A stretch of 64,000 nt of DNA, from positions 30,303,153 to 30,367,152 of the forward strand of contig CM064690.1 in assembly GCA_032717465.1 (NCBI GenBank), given 5' to 3'. The notes below the pieces were generated by a model. It did no database searches, had not been told where the DNA came from, and was given only the letters and a program-made list of their open reading frames with translations. The DNA comes from Coenobita brevimanus. Taxonomy: Eukaryota > Arthropoda > Malacostraca > Decapoda > Coenobitidae. The translations under genes were made by a program, and so were the position numbers. Shown piece after piece: positions 21,365 through 31,981 of this stretch. The stretch's first letter is position 1, and the number at the start of each line of letters is the position of its first letter.

Positions 21365-21620
21365 CTGCTAACATCTCTCTCTGTCTGTAGCTTGTTGCCT
21401 TGATCCCAGATAATGGCCACAAATAAATTGTCCCCGTCATCCGACATGCCATCAGGCTACCCTTCTTCATAATTACACTGTCCTCATTCATATACCTCAT
21501 CCACATTCTTCCCCTCCCCCTTTCCCCCTTACACTCCCCTGTCAATCTCTTATTCCCCATTTTCTCCACACAACAAAGCCATCTCGGGTACTTCACCTGA
21601 CACTTTCCAGCACATCCACC
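21365..21620 (-). mobile_element. GATA-tailed LINE, 3' end fragment
   Basis: Minus-strand translation shows 'CVEKMGNKRLTGECKGERGR', then 'GRMWMRYMNEDSVIMKKGSL' and a degraded 'LWPLSGIKATS' end, the C-terminal region of the family at 26425-28074. Degenerate, dead copy. Confidence 0.75.
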
Positions 21621-21859
21621 AAAACACTATGATGTACCATAAATGCCTGTAAAAAATTAGGGATGCTCTCAGTTTTAACAATATGGGTGTAAGATGTCAA
21701 CTTTGTTCATACAGTGGCTTTTTATACTCCTCTGCCTAGTACACAAGCAGCTTTGTCACCCCCCCTCCCCCCATGGCAAAGCTGACGCCTGCTTTAATGT
21801 TGTTTGTCCGTAGACCAAAATTAACCCAAGTATAAAATAGACCATGTACAATCAGGGAC

Positions 21860-22150
21860 AAAAGTTCATCTAATATATCACCTCTTCTACTTCTTACTTA
21901 ATCTGTTCAGTACAATTTTAAGCTTGTACCTCCATAAACAAAAGTTAACATTATTTCATCCCTTGCTTTCCTCTGCTGAATATAAGTTAAGCTTGTACAG
22001 TAGGGGGCAAAACTTTGCCAAATATTTCACCTTTAGTGCTTCTTTTCCTCTGCTGGTTAATATTGCAAAACTGAGACAGGTCTGGCATATTTCTCTGCCC
22101 ATAGTTGACTCATATGCTTTTGTCAGAGAGGAAAGTGACAGACATGCTCT
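21860..22150 (+). repeat. Family G repeat, copy 1
   Basis: Three rough tandem units containing 'ACAAAAGTTCATCTAATAT', 'TTTCACC-CTTCTACT-CTTA' and 'CTGCTGGTTAATATT', ending 'GTCAGAGAGGAAAGTGACAG'. The other copy is at about 56515-56770. No coding capacity. Confidence 0.62.
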
Positions 22151-22539
22151 GAGAGTGAAGCACAGTAATTCTATGCCAAGTTAGTAATGAATTAACACCA
22201 TATTGTCCATATCTGCACTCATGGTTGCTTATGTTTCATTGCAGTAATAGTTCTGAAGTTTGATGTTATTTATTTTTAATCTCAGTCACAGAGCAGAAGC
22301 ATGTTTCACCTAGAGATGCTTCATTTTAAAGTAACATTTTGCCTGCACACATGGTAGACCTAACCCTTTCTTGGGCAGGGTTCTCTCACAGCTGAATAGA
22401 ATTGTCCAGCATTAACCAAAATATGATCGTTAAGTGATTGTTTGACAATTTACTCTGTTCGTAAATGCAGTGGAATGGAGGCCATGAACTTTTGTCTGTG
22501 AGTGTACATGTGTATGTAATCCTAGTCTGTATTCTGAGT

Positions 22540-22935
22540 GGTTAAGGAGGTTTCTCACTATATCTTCCTTTGTGATTCAATTTGCATATTACACCGAAGC
22601 ATTCTTTTGTATGCTATTATGTGTTGCTTTATTATAGACAGGTGCTGGAGAGGGACACCTTCATGCAATGGCACTGATAGAACTGGGTGGCTTTGCTGCC
22701 CAGTTATACATATGTCCCTCAGCTCCTCCCTGTCCACCCTATAGGGGATGGTAGACTGCAGGAGAAGGGCAATATCTGCCTGCAGTCCATTGAATTCATG
22801 TAGAGAACCTGAGGGTAAAAGAACAACTGCTATTACTGTATTGACATATTTTGCATGAATAACATACAGGAAAGTAATGAGGTGTAATGTGTAAGTTAAT
22901 CGGTGAAGATGTGATGTTATGAAATCTCGCAGTTC
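22540..22935 (+). repeat. Family A repeat split by a family B copy, third case
   Basis: A left arm at about 22540-22632 ('TATCTTCCTTTGTGATTCAA', 'GCATTCTTTTGTATGCTATT'), family B (+) at about 22643-22835 ('GGTGCTGGAGAGGGACACCT', 'GCAGTCCATTGAATTCATG'), A right arm at about 22853-22935 ('AACATACAGGAAAGTAATGA'). It ends only about 65 bases before exon 5. Confidence 0.7.
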
Positions 22936-23000
22936 CATTTAGAATATGAGACTGTTACCCCGAACTCAAAGCACTATAGCGTGTGCCTTGCTTCCCCCAG

Positions 23001-23066
23001 CGATGCCGGGACCCTCTGGTGGAGTGGGCAGCCAGGATGGAGTTGGGGGGACGCACGAACCAGGCG
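23001..23066 (+). CDS. BTB zinc-finger transcription factor, exon 5 (22-codon linker)
   Basis: Residues about 292-313, AMPGPSGGVGSQDGVGGTHE then PG. A short Gly/Pro linker with no domain. It is supported by a good acceptor (GCTTCCCCCAG before 23001), a near-perfect donor (GGCG|GTGAGT) and phase 1 at both ends, matching exon 4 upstream and both terminal exons downstream. GC content is well above the surrounding intron. Since its 66 bases are a multiple of three, it can be included or skipped without a frame change. It is the least conserved-looking coding piece and rests on splice signals and frame only. Confidence 0.78.
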
Positions 23067-23664
23067 GTGAGTACCAGCCCCTTATTGCTCTCTATACTCC
23101 ACACCAGCAAACTTATCCTCAGAGCCACGTCCTCATACAACAGTTGCCTTGTATTGGCTAATTATTCACACCTCATAATGATCAACTCTTGTTGGCTAAG
23201 ATATTTGATTCATACCTGATGGTCACCTCTAAACTGGATAAGGTAAATTGCTTCCTGTTGTAGAGACATTTTAATAGATATGGAAGAGGTAAAAGAAAAG
23301 TGGAAGAATAGAAGAGCTTATCTCAACAGGCAAAACTAGTTGGGAGTAAACTCAGTCATTGTTCATGTGTTTTTTTTCTTCCACTTCCTTTTTGTTTAAG
23401 TGAGAAAATACCAGTCTTAGTCACGTGGTACGTTTATTCATAAACTTTACATTGAAGTTCCATGAGTCTTGTATGGTGGCTAAGAGGAAGTGGCTCCATG
23501 AACAAGTTGGCTGGCGCTGAGTATAGCCTGCCCTCCACCCAACACCCCTCGCAAACTCGTTGCCGGGGTTAAAACCAACATAAACAAGTAATAGGGGCTA
23601 CAGTGCCTAGTGGTCCATTTCTGTCATGATAATCGCAGGTCTTTATAAACTTTCCGTAACTCGT

Positions 23665-23945
23665 TGAACCTGGAAATGTCTTTTTTTATTCTTGCTATTT
23701 TTAGATGGTTTTATTCAGCTTAGTAAAGACTTTGAACTGGTGGGTATAGGTAAGGCCTTAGTATAGCCCTTCAGTACAGGAGACTAAGTTGAATAAAATT
23801 TCACCTGATGATTTTATTCAGTTTGAGATAGACTTTTTGAACTGCGGGGGTTAGATAAAACCAAAATAGAATCCTTCATTATGAGAGGCCTTTCTGAGTT
23901 GCATAAAATTGATAGTGGCAAGAGTAAATTTTAGAGGATATTACC
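23665..23945. repeat. Two family E fold-back units in tandem
   Basis: Two successive sets of 'ATGATTTTATTCAG' and 'TGAATAAAATT' arms with 'AGACTTT-GAACTG' middles ('ACTTTGAACTGGTGGGTATA' and 'GACTTTTTGAACTGCGGGG'). Confidence 0.68.
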
Positions 23946-25134
23946 AGGAATCAGGGGGTTATGTCTCTATTCTTTGTATCAAATTCTCTTTCCCTTTTGC
24001 ACTGCAGACTTTATTCTATATTTATTTTTTAAAATTGATTCTAATGCGATTTCTGCAGAAGTGAACAATATTTTGACTTCACTGCTTGATTCTTACTCTT
24101 GTACCTTATAATTTTGCTTGTTTTCATGTCAGATTTTGGTATAATGATAATATTTTTTTTCTTAATTTCATGTGCTCATTCTGGCTAAATAGATCAAAAT
24201 ATCTTTGTCCAGAATTCAATACACTATCAGATTTTGTTATGATCTCCAGTATTAATCAGCTTTGTGATGTTTTATTCCTGTATTCTCTCTCTTAGAATTC
24301 CTTTTTAATTTGTCTATGGCTTTTCTATCTCCTGTCTTGCAGTTGCAGCCTCTCAGAATAACTTTATAGAATGTTGTACAGATGAATGTTCAGTAATATT
24401 TGTAGTAGACAGGCTGACTACTTTTGATTATAGGAATTGATGATCATTTAACAGGAAGCCCTTGTTGTATATCATTTTTCATTAATAATAACAATCTGGA
24501 TTTTGTTTCTCAACAGTGCTAGTTCTTCCGAAGGAATTCACAAATGCTTGATACATGATTGCACATTTACTGTTATAAGAATTTGGAATTCATCCCTGAT
24601 ATGTAACAAGGACTTACTGTGTACATTGCATTGAAGAGGGAATTGGGTTGTTTTGATGGTTGTATGAGGTGCCAGAGTCTTCATGTCACAGGGGTCACGT
24701 AGAAAGAGATGGAGTGTTTTGGTTGTTGTATGTTCTAAGTGTCTTCTTTCTGGGGTTCTTTGGAAAGGGTTGGATTGTTTTGAATACCCAGTAGTTCATA
24801 CAGGGCTACTAATATTGGTACTAGCTAGCATTTTGTTTATCTTGTGTTGTTGTAGGGAGCCACAGTGGTCTTGTTGGTTTATGATGAAGGGGTCTGAATT
24901 GTTTTGGTTTTCTCAAACTGGGTACCAAAGTTGCCATGCTGTGTGCCAGAATTGTCATGGTGTACCAAAATTGTCAAAGGGGGGTGTCAAAGTTGTCATG
25001 GGGTGCCAAAGTGTTTGGATGTAAATAAAGATTCTTTTAGTTGAGTTATATAATGGTTGTAAGTATTTGTCAGCTGGATCTTGTGCACAGATGGTAAGAC
25101 TGTTTATTGGTAGATGTGTGGGGGCATTTCTGTA
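23946..25134. other. Intron 5 segment, nothing recognised
   Basis: Intron 5 (to exon 6A) spans 23067-35592. This part has AT-rich sequence and a small 'TTGTCATGG-GT-CCAAA' local duplication near 24925-25015, nothing else. Confidence 0.5.
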
Positions 25135-25530
25135 GCACATTAAATGGTGGTACTAATACAACTGAGTTATTTTGCTGCCTGGTTATACAAACTTTCCTCA
25201 GCTCCCCCACTATCCCTCTAGCTGAGGCTGGTGGACTGCAGGAGGAGCTCAGCTTTAGCCTGCAGTCCATTGGGTTCATGCTCAGATGAGCCTGTGGTTG
25301 CAACTACTACTACTACTGCTGTGATAGGCCTCCTCAAAGTTGCATTTAATTGTGTGACAGTAGCATGTTTTTGTGGCTCTAGGCTCGTCTGAATGTGAAC
25401 CTGATGGACTGCAAGCAGGAGTTGCCCTCCTGCACTCCACAATCCATCATTTGAGGAATATGGAGGAAGTTAAGGGACATTCATATAACCATATCATTGC
25501 CACTGTGTGAAGGTGTCCTCATGAATTGGT
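25135..25530. repeat. Two family B copies in opposite orientation
   Basis: A + copy at about 25135-25320 ending in ACTACTACTACT, then a minus copy at about 25360-25530 ('GAACCTGATGGACTGCAAGC', 'GGAGGAAGTTAAGGGACATT'). Together they form an inverted pair about 40 bases apart. Confidence 0.68.
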
Positions 25531-25604
25531 TGGAGTTGATAAACTGTAACATGCATTAATTTTTGTTCAAATTGTGGTTTCTTGCAAGCTAACCAAAACA
25601 GTCC

Positions 25605-25735
25605 ACCAGATGATTTTACTTAGAACAGGAGAGACTTTTTACAAGGGAGAGGTGAGATATAGTTGTCAGTAATCCATTTGCTACAAGAAGGTTTGTCTTT
25701 GGTAAAGTTTGGAGGTAGCAAGATTAAGCTGGAAA
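25605..25735. repeat. Family E fold-back repeat, degraded
   Basis: 'CCAGATGATTTTACTTAG', 'GGTGAGATATAGTTGTCAGT' and 'TGGAGGTAGCAAGATTAAG'. The right arm is largely lost. Confidence 0.5.
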
Positions 25736-25814
25736 TGATGACAGTATTATGAAAGGGCTAAGTTGACCAGATGGTTTCAGCTGGAGTCATGAAGTTACAA
25801 AGCACTATAGTCTG

Positions 25815-25995
25815 TTTGTGTTCATCTGACAGAAACAGGCCACTTCCACAACTTGAATACTAAGTTGTGGTTGTATGAAATTTGATGAACTGTAGTTATG
25901 AGGCTGGGATGAGTGTCCTTGGTTAATAGTCATATCAGCCCTCCAGTCTGACTAAACTTAGGCATCAGTTGAGCTGTAAGGGGATGGGAATCTAT
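25815..25995 (+). repeat. Family I repeat, copy 2
   Basis: 'AAATTTGATGAACTGTAGTT', 'ATGAGGCTGGGATGAGTGTC' and 'CAGTTGAGCTGTAAGGGGAT' match 6330-6520. Confidence 0.65.
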
Positions 25996-26424
25996 GTTAG
26001 ATTAGAATAAATATTCTGTGTCATAGCTGTATTTTTCTATAATGTATTGGCGAAAAGCTTGTTTTTAGAACCTACCAGTCAGTTCACTATTTTGTGTATA
26101 TACAGTAACCTCTAAATGCAATCTCTTGGCTTAGAATAAGGGTTGTGGTGAATGAAGAGTGAATTTAGAAAGGGTAAGTTATATAGATTAGATATTTACC
26201 TTGAGGACGTGAGTTGAAAGGTATACTGCAGAGTATAAGAAGCTGTATGTTGCATCTTTAGATTTGAAGGTACATTATGGATTGGAAGGGTTTTGGAGTG
26301 TGTTAGATGTGTTTGGTGTAGGAGGGAGTTTGTTAAGGGGAATAAAATCCTATCATGAAGGTAGTGCCACGTGTGTGAAGGTAGTTCTTAGAGAATAATC
26401 ATACAGTAGCTTTAGGACAGGGAT

Positions 26425-26469
26425 GTGTTATGTCACCTTGGGTGTTCAGTATCTCTGACTAAACTCCGT

Positions 26470-26507
<38 letters not shown>

Positions 26508-28074
26508 TGCTGGGAGAAGGAGGGAGGTGAGAAGACAGGAAGAAATCTGTAGGATAGAAGTTGTGGAAGCAATGAAGAAAGTTAAATCAGGGAAAGCCCC
26601 AGGAATTGATGGAGTGTGTGGTGAAATGCTGAAGCATGGGGGAGAGATAGTAGTAGAATGGATGTGGAAGATGTGCAGATTGGCCTGGGAGGAAGGTAGA
26701 GTCCCGGAGGATTGGAAGTCAGGTATAATTATTCCCTTGTACAAAGGAAAAGGGGAAAAAGAAATGTGTGGTAATCATAGGGGCATTTGTCTTCTTAGTA
26801 TAATAGGAAAAGTGTATGGTAGGATACTTATTGACGGAGTTAGAGAAAGAACAGAGAAATTAGTTGGAGAAGAACAGGGAGGCTTTAGGAAGGGAAGAGG
26901 TTGTGTAGATCAGATATTCATTCTTAGATCTTTAGTGGAAAAGTTTCTAGAGAAGGGAAAGAAGTTGTATGCGGCTTTCATGGATTTGGAGAAAGCATAT
27001 GACAGGGTGGATAGACAAGGGTTGTGGAAAGTGTTAAGAATATATGGAGTAGATGGGAAGTTGTTGAATGCTGTGAAGAGTATGTACGATGGTGCGAAGG
27101 CTGCAGTGCGTGTGGATGGTGAACTAATTGAATTTTTCTCATTGAAAGTTGGGTTGAAGCAGGGATGTGTCATGTCTCCATGGTTGTTCAATCTGTACAT
27201 GGATGGGGTAATAAAAGAGGTACAAGGTAGGGTAGTGGATGTTGGAGTGTCCCTGGTGAGAGAGGATAGTGTTTGGAAACTCCCTGTACTGTTGTTTGCA
27301 GATGATACTGTGTTGTTGAGTGAAGACGAAGGGGAGCTGCAAGGCTTGGTGGATGAGTTTGGGAGAGTGTGTAAGAAACGGAATCTAATGGTGAATGTAG
27401 GGAAGAGTAAAGTGATGGTCTTTGAGAGAGGTGAAGTCAGTGAATGTACAGCGAGGTTGGATGGTGAGGAATTGGCAAATGTGAGTACATTTAAGTACTT
27501 GGGTAGTGTGATGAGTAAGGATGGAGGTTTGGAGGGTGAAGTGCTTGAAAGGGTACAGCAGGGAAGAAAGGTTGCTGGTTCTTTGAAAGCAGTGATAAGA
27601 AACAGGGAAGTGAGCATGGAAGTGAAAAAGTTACTACATGACAGTATTGTGATACCAACTCTGACGTACGGAAGTGAAGCTTGGACGTTGTTGGAAGGAC
27701 ACAAGTCAAGAGTGAGAGCAGTGGAAATGAGTTATCTAAGAGGAGCCTGTGGAGTCACATGGAGAGACAGGATGACGAATGAGGATATAAAGGAGCGTTG
27801 TGGTGTGGATGTGGATGTGATAGGAAGCGTTATGAGGAACACACTGAGATGGTTTGGCCATGTGGAGAGGATGGAGGGTGAGAGACTGACGAAGAGAGTG
27901 TATGTGAGTGAGGTGGAGGGGGAAAGAGGGAGGGGGAGGCCGAGGATGAGATGGAGGGATGGGGTGGAGAGGTATATGAGAGAGAGGGGTGTGAGTTGGG
28001 AGCAGGGCAGTGAAATGGCGGGGGACAGGGCGACTTGGAGGCGATTTGTTTGTGGCCACCCCAAACGGGATTGA
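26425..28074 (+). CDS. Reverse transcriptase ORF of a GATA-tailed non-LTR retrotransposon (5'-truncated but open)
   Basis: An open frame of 549 codons. The first ~27 are not LINE: they read through the older host copy and an (AT)n tract (YIYIYIYIY). LINE sequence begins at 'AGRRREVRRQEE' and contains KAPGIDGV, the RT finger block LYKGKG, GGFRKGRGCVDQIF, the first catalytic Asp in FMDLEKAYD (about residue 187), GLKQGCVMSPWLFNL (243-257) and FADD (291-294). It is followed by a long C-terminal region with FKYLGSVMSKDGG, LTYGSEAWTL, WFGHVERMEGERLTKRVY and GRGRPRMRWRDGVERYM. The endonuclease domain of such elements is missing. It was probably recently active because no stop or frameshift breaks about 520 codons. 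The clade is probably RTE/BovB-like by layout of the C-terminal region; that is inference. Confidence 0.9.
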
Positions 28075-28140
28075 GGCGTCTGGCAATAGATAGATAGTTA
28101 GATATATGTATACATATATATGGACGGAGTTTAGTCAGAG
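26453..28140 (+). mobile_element. RT-bearing insertion bounded by perfect 26-bp inverted repeats
   Basis: The left boundary 26453-26478 begins CTCTGACTAAACTCCGTCC and runs into (AT)n. The right boundary 28115-28140 ends GGACGGAGTTTAGTCAGAG and is its exact reverse complement, including flanking TATATA. Between them lie a ~40-base AT repeat, the truncated LINE, and its tail TGGCAATAGATAGATAGTTA. No obvious direct target duplication borders the repeats. Either a LINE landed in the AT-rich centre of a small fold-back element, or the repeats belong to one composite mobile unit. Confidence 0.75.
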
Positions 28141-28884
28141 TTTTAAATGAGGACACCAGGCATAGCAGTGAAGCTGAAGCTAAATTGTAATGGGCAGAAC
28201 TGTTACCTTGCCTGTACAGTATACTAACAATGCTGTTTTGTTGCCAGCAAGTGAGAATGATTGTGAATGAGTTGCTAGAAGGAGAAAATTCAAAGTGAAT
28301 AAAGAAAAATAATATATTGGTATGTGAAAGGAAAAAATATGGTACTGTAGATTTTGGCAGGCAGTATAGTTAGAGAGGAGAACCACAGTAAATTGCAGGT
28401 TGCAGATTGTGAATGGCCTAAGTGGTTTGATAGTTTTAAATTTCTGGGAGCCATGTTGTGTTAGTATGGGTAAATGGAGGATGAGGTTAATGAGAGTTCA
28501 TACCAAGAGACAAGAGTAATTGGAAAACTTGGCTGTATTTTGAAGGAAGGATGGTTATTATGTAAGTTAAGGGAACCCTGCATGAAAATGTTTTGCTGCA
28601 GAGACTTATAGAAGTGAAACCTGGACAGTGAGTGACAGGGAGATTTCTAGGTTTCAAGTTGTAGAAATGACCTCACAACAGCTGCAAGTATAGGCAGAGA
28701 GGATGGTGTAAGCGATAGAGGAATTTAATGAGTATTTTGGAATATAGGAATGAAAGAGGAGTGGGATATGGAATTACTGAATGGATGGAAGGAATAGTGG
28801 TAGGTGGGGGGGCACTCACCATCCACTCTCTTGATGTAGTTCTGCTCTGGGGGACCGCCCTTTCCTCTCTTCCTTCCTAAACTT

Positions 28885-29025
28885 TTGTCTTTCTTTCTGT
28901 CGTTCTTTCCACTTCCTTTTGTCTGCGGATGACTGTACATTGAGTGACAAGCCATATAGTTTCATGCACACCAGGAAACCATTTACTAAGCTGGGTGGTA
29001 GCCAGCCACATAACCAAATTATGAT
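28885..29025 (+). repeat. Family J repeat, copy 1
   Basis: 'TGTACATTGAGTGACAAGCC', 'CACACCAGGAAACCATTTAC' and 'GCTGGGTGGTAGCCAGCCAC' are matched, inverted, at about 60600-60760. Confidence 0.6.
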
Positions 29026-29029
29026 GTTT

Positions 29030-29240
29030 GGTGGTTTAGTGGGTAATTAAGGCACTCAAGTTGGACTGAGACTTTGCAGGTTTATATCCAAGGGATGGTT
29101 GAGGTTTATTGCTCTCATGATGCCACTCAGGGATGAGTGAGGCTGGTCACTTTCAACTTAAAATGTCAGGACCACCTTGCCTTGCCCCGGGCTCTTACGC
29201 TTCTCATGGGGCAACACAGGATTAGATGATGATGATGATA
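29030..29240 (+). mobile_element. Family C tRNA-like SINE, best copy
   Basis: 'TGGTTTAGTGG' fits the A-box consensus and 'AGGTTTATATCC' follows about 45 bases later as a weak B box. The body matches 17308-17515 and ends in GATGATGATGAT, a simple 3' tail. Confidence 0.65.
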
Positions 29241-29514
29241 AAAGGAATTCTGTGTAGTACATTACATTGAAAAGGTATGGACATATGCAAAGGATGCACA
29301 CCAAAATCACAGTGAGGGTGGTGGTGATAATGACAGACATTATGTTATAAGGAAGAAGAGAATGGAGCTGTATACAGATGAGAGAGAAGAGAGGAATGTT
29401 TGAGGAAGTGAATTTGTGGGGATAGTGTGTCCTGGAGGTGATTTTCTCATGGCCATCCCCTCTTGGAGGTTCCCAGGAGGGAGCAGGGCATAGATGGTAA
29501 TGAAGTGGAGTCTT

Positions 29515-30115
29515 GTTGCTGCTAGATAATTTTGTTGAGGTAAGGAAAGATCCTGGTAGCAAGGGGGTTAATGAAGGTTGTATGTAACCTCTTCAGTTTA
29601 AAAAGTCTCTCCTAAGCTGAATAATCATCAGGATACAACAAGAGTGGGATAAATATGTCATTCTTGGACTGAAGGGGGTTAATGTACAGTTGCTTTTCTC
29701 TAAATATCAAGGCTGTGTGCTTGCAAAATACTACTGTACTTTGTTTAACAACTTTTGGTGAGACACTTTCTGAGTTAGTATAAAGCCAGAAACAGAAAAA
29801 TAAGTAAATATATGAATGGATATATAAATAAATACATAAAACTCATACTAACGTCAAATCAGCCATGAGCATTTTGAAATGAATGATAGGTGTTCATTCG
29901 CCAGCAGCTCAGTACAGTTACCACTGTATATAGTAATTTTTTTTACTGACAGACATTTGTATTCAGTTTAGAAGAGAGCTTTGGTGGTGAAATTGTTAAC
30001 AGCAGCCTCCATTAACCTGTTCAGTTTAAGTGGAATAAAATCATGTGGGGGGAGGGGAAACTACAGTAAGAGAGGTCTTGACAAAATTGAATAAATTCAT
30101 GTGGGGACAGCAATA
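29515..30115. repeat. Two degraded family E repeats
   Basis: At about 29515-29665 ('GTTGCTGCTAGATAATTTTG' and 'CTAAGCTGAATAATCATCAG') and about 29950-30115 ('ATTCAGTTTAGAAGAGAGCT' and 'GTGGAATAAAATCATGTGGG'). Nothing recognised between them. Confidence 0.6.
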
Positions 30116-30274
30116 AAGGCATCACCATAAAATAGGCCACCATATTGAAGAGATTTAATAATAAGACAGCTGTAACCTAAGCTGGAGTGAGTTTCTTGTA
30201 GAAATTGTATTGTTTTATGATGGGGAATAAGTACAAGGTTTGCATTTCACAGTCAGACAGCTAAATAGCAGCTT

Positions 30275-30470
30275 TGTTGTTGTTTTGGCCTGAGGCTTAT
30301 CTGGATGTAAATCCAGTGGTTTGCAGGCTGAAGTTGCCTTTCTCCTGCAGTCCACCATCCTCCTTTTGAGGGATAGGGAGAGAGTTGGTGGACACTTGTA
30401 TAACTGGGCAATGGAGTTGCGTGGTTATGTTAGTGCAGCTGCTTGAAGGAATCCCTCCCCACCACCAAAG
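30275..30470 (-). repeat. Family B repeat in intron 5
   Basis: 'TTGTTGTTGTTTTGGCCTGA', 'TGCAGGCTGAAGTTGCCTTT', 'CTCCTGCAGTCCACCATCCT' and 'GCTTGAAGGAATCCCTC'. Well preserved. Confidence 0.75.
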
Positions 30471-30499
30471 CAACTTTGAATGAGGAGAATTTGTACACA

Positions 30500-31085
30500 T
30501 ACTCTAGCAACTCATATCTGGAAGATGGTGAATGTGGTGAACATTGTCCCACTATATTGCCTTTTTATGTACCTTACTGTATGGTATATATGAATGCTGT
30601 ATATAACTAATGCTTTGTTGACCTAATAATACTACATAAAATGCTACTTGTGCATCCCTAATATATACAACTTTGAAGTCAACATTCACATGTGTAGGCA
30701 GTCCAAGAAAACAGTTGTATTTGATACAGAAATCATCATCACAAAACCATGAGCATTTCTGGGTGGCTTTAAAATAAAAAAAAAAAAAAGACGAAAACTA
30801 TTGAAATCTGAAATGCATAGTACAAAATCTTCTTCCTGTACTCATGTACATGGAGAAATAATTTGTAACTGTACCTTGCTTCTATATAAGACATGCCCTG
30901 CTCTAATTGGCTTCTAATTGTATATAGCTTAATAGTTCTGCCTGTTTTTGTTTACCGTAGTACTGTAATTAGTTTTCGTTTTCATTGTCAAAGGAATTAT
31001 TGAGTGGCAACATTTTTTTTTTTTTTTTTTTAAATACAGTGACAAATACTACAGCTATGAAATGCAATTAGCTTGTTATACGTCC
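30500..31085. other. Intron 5 segment, nothing recognised
   Basis: AT-rich, with an A run near 30776-30789 and a T run near 31013-31032. Confidence 0.5.
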
Positions 31086-31089
31086 AGAT

Positions 31090-31330
31090 TGTTTGTTAAC
31101 CCCTTCATTTAGGTGGTATGTTTTAATGAACGATTCTTGGTAATGCCAAGTGATTTCATTAGCTTTTCTGGGAGGCCTCTAGTAGTGAAGGGGTAAATCG
31201 TTTCTAGTTGTAAAAGTTTCTCCAAAGCTGAATAAAGCGGTCTGGAGATGGAAAGAATGAAATTACAAGTTTGGACTGAAAGAGTAATCATATGAAAAGT
31301 TTGGACTGAAGGGGTTAACTGCAGATCCAG
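31090..31330. repeat. Family E repeat, expanded copy
   Basis: 'AACCCCTTCATTTAGGT', 'AAAAGTTTCTCCAAAGCTGA' then 'ATAAAGCGGTCTGGAGATGG', followed by a twofold 'AAGTTTGGACTGAA' repeat. Confidence 0.5.
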
Positions 31331-31449
31331 AGATTGATTACTACAGTTGAAAGAGATTGGGTTGGCCAAAAACTTTTCATACCCATAGTTGTTCATTTAT
31401 GGGACTGAGTTTGTTCCTGAATTAAATTTTTGGATGGTTTGTAGTTTGA

Positions 31450-31760
31450 CTGCCGCATCTACACCTGGACATGAACCCAGTAGACTGTTGGCTGAAATTG
31501 TTTTGTGCATTCTGTCATCCTCTTTTCTAAGGATAGGGAGAGGTTGAGGGACTTGCAGGACTGGGCAGTGAGTTATCTGGTTATATCAGTGCCATCACAT
31601 GAAGGCATCCCTCTCCAGCGCCTTGCAGTGTGTTAGGGTATGTTGATAACTCCTTTGGACATATTCTAGGTGGCATAGAAGGCTTTGTAGCACTTTTGTC
31701 ATGGCAAGTTATTTTGCATATTACTCTCAACATTCTTTTGTATGCCATTTGTGTGTGTTT
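31450..31760. repeat. Family B (inverted) followed by a family A left arm
   Basis: B at about 31450-31625 ends 'GGCATCCCTCTCCAGCGC'. A's left arm at about 31660-31760 reads 'TTCTAGGTGGCATAGAAGGC' and 'TTTGTAGCACTTTTGTCATG'. Here B lies outside A, unlike the three A-B-A cases. Confidence 0.65.
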
Positions 31761-31981
31761 AATAGCAACATAGATGGCATACTCACTATAGGGGAAACTA
31801 TCTGCACACTGAATGGAGAAGTGAAATAGTGAGGAAGAGGTGGTAGAGAGCATCATGTGGCACTAAAAATATGGGTGTTAATGTATGTTTTATTCTTTAA
31901 AATGTAAAGTGTATTGGTGTGGAGGTTAGAGCTGGTGGTTCCTTTGTGGTAGGTCTCCCAGTGTTAGTTGTTTCTCTTGGA

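Larger units (their letters stand above)
26230..28800 (+). mobile_element. Old LINE copy interrupted by a younger insertion
   Basis: Two pieces of one decayed element flank the insertion at 26453-28140. The left piece (about 26230-26452) translates in shifting frames to KKLYVASLDLK, then LLRGIKSYHEGSA and GQGCVMSPWVFSI. The right piece (28141 to about 28800) resumes with LPVQYTNNAVLLPASENDCE, where the family has 'L..LLFADDTVLL.E.E.EL', and continues through degraded C-terminal sequence. The break therefore falls inside the RT domain, between the 'QGCVMSPW' and 'FADD' blocks. Stops and frameshifts throughout show this host copy is much older than its guest. Confidence 0.78.

Noticed and set aside
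26910..28156. Several 60-264-codon minus-strand frames
   Set aside because: Antisense shadows of the reverse transcriptase ORF.
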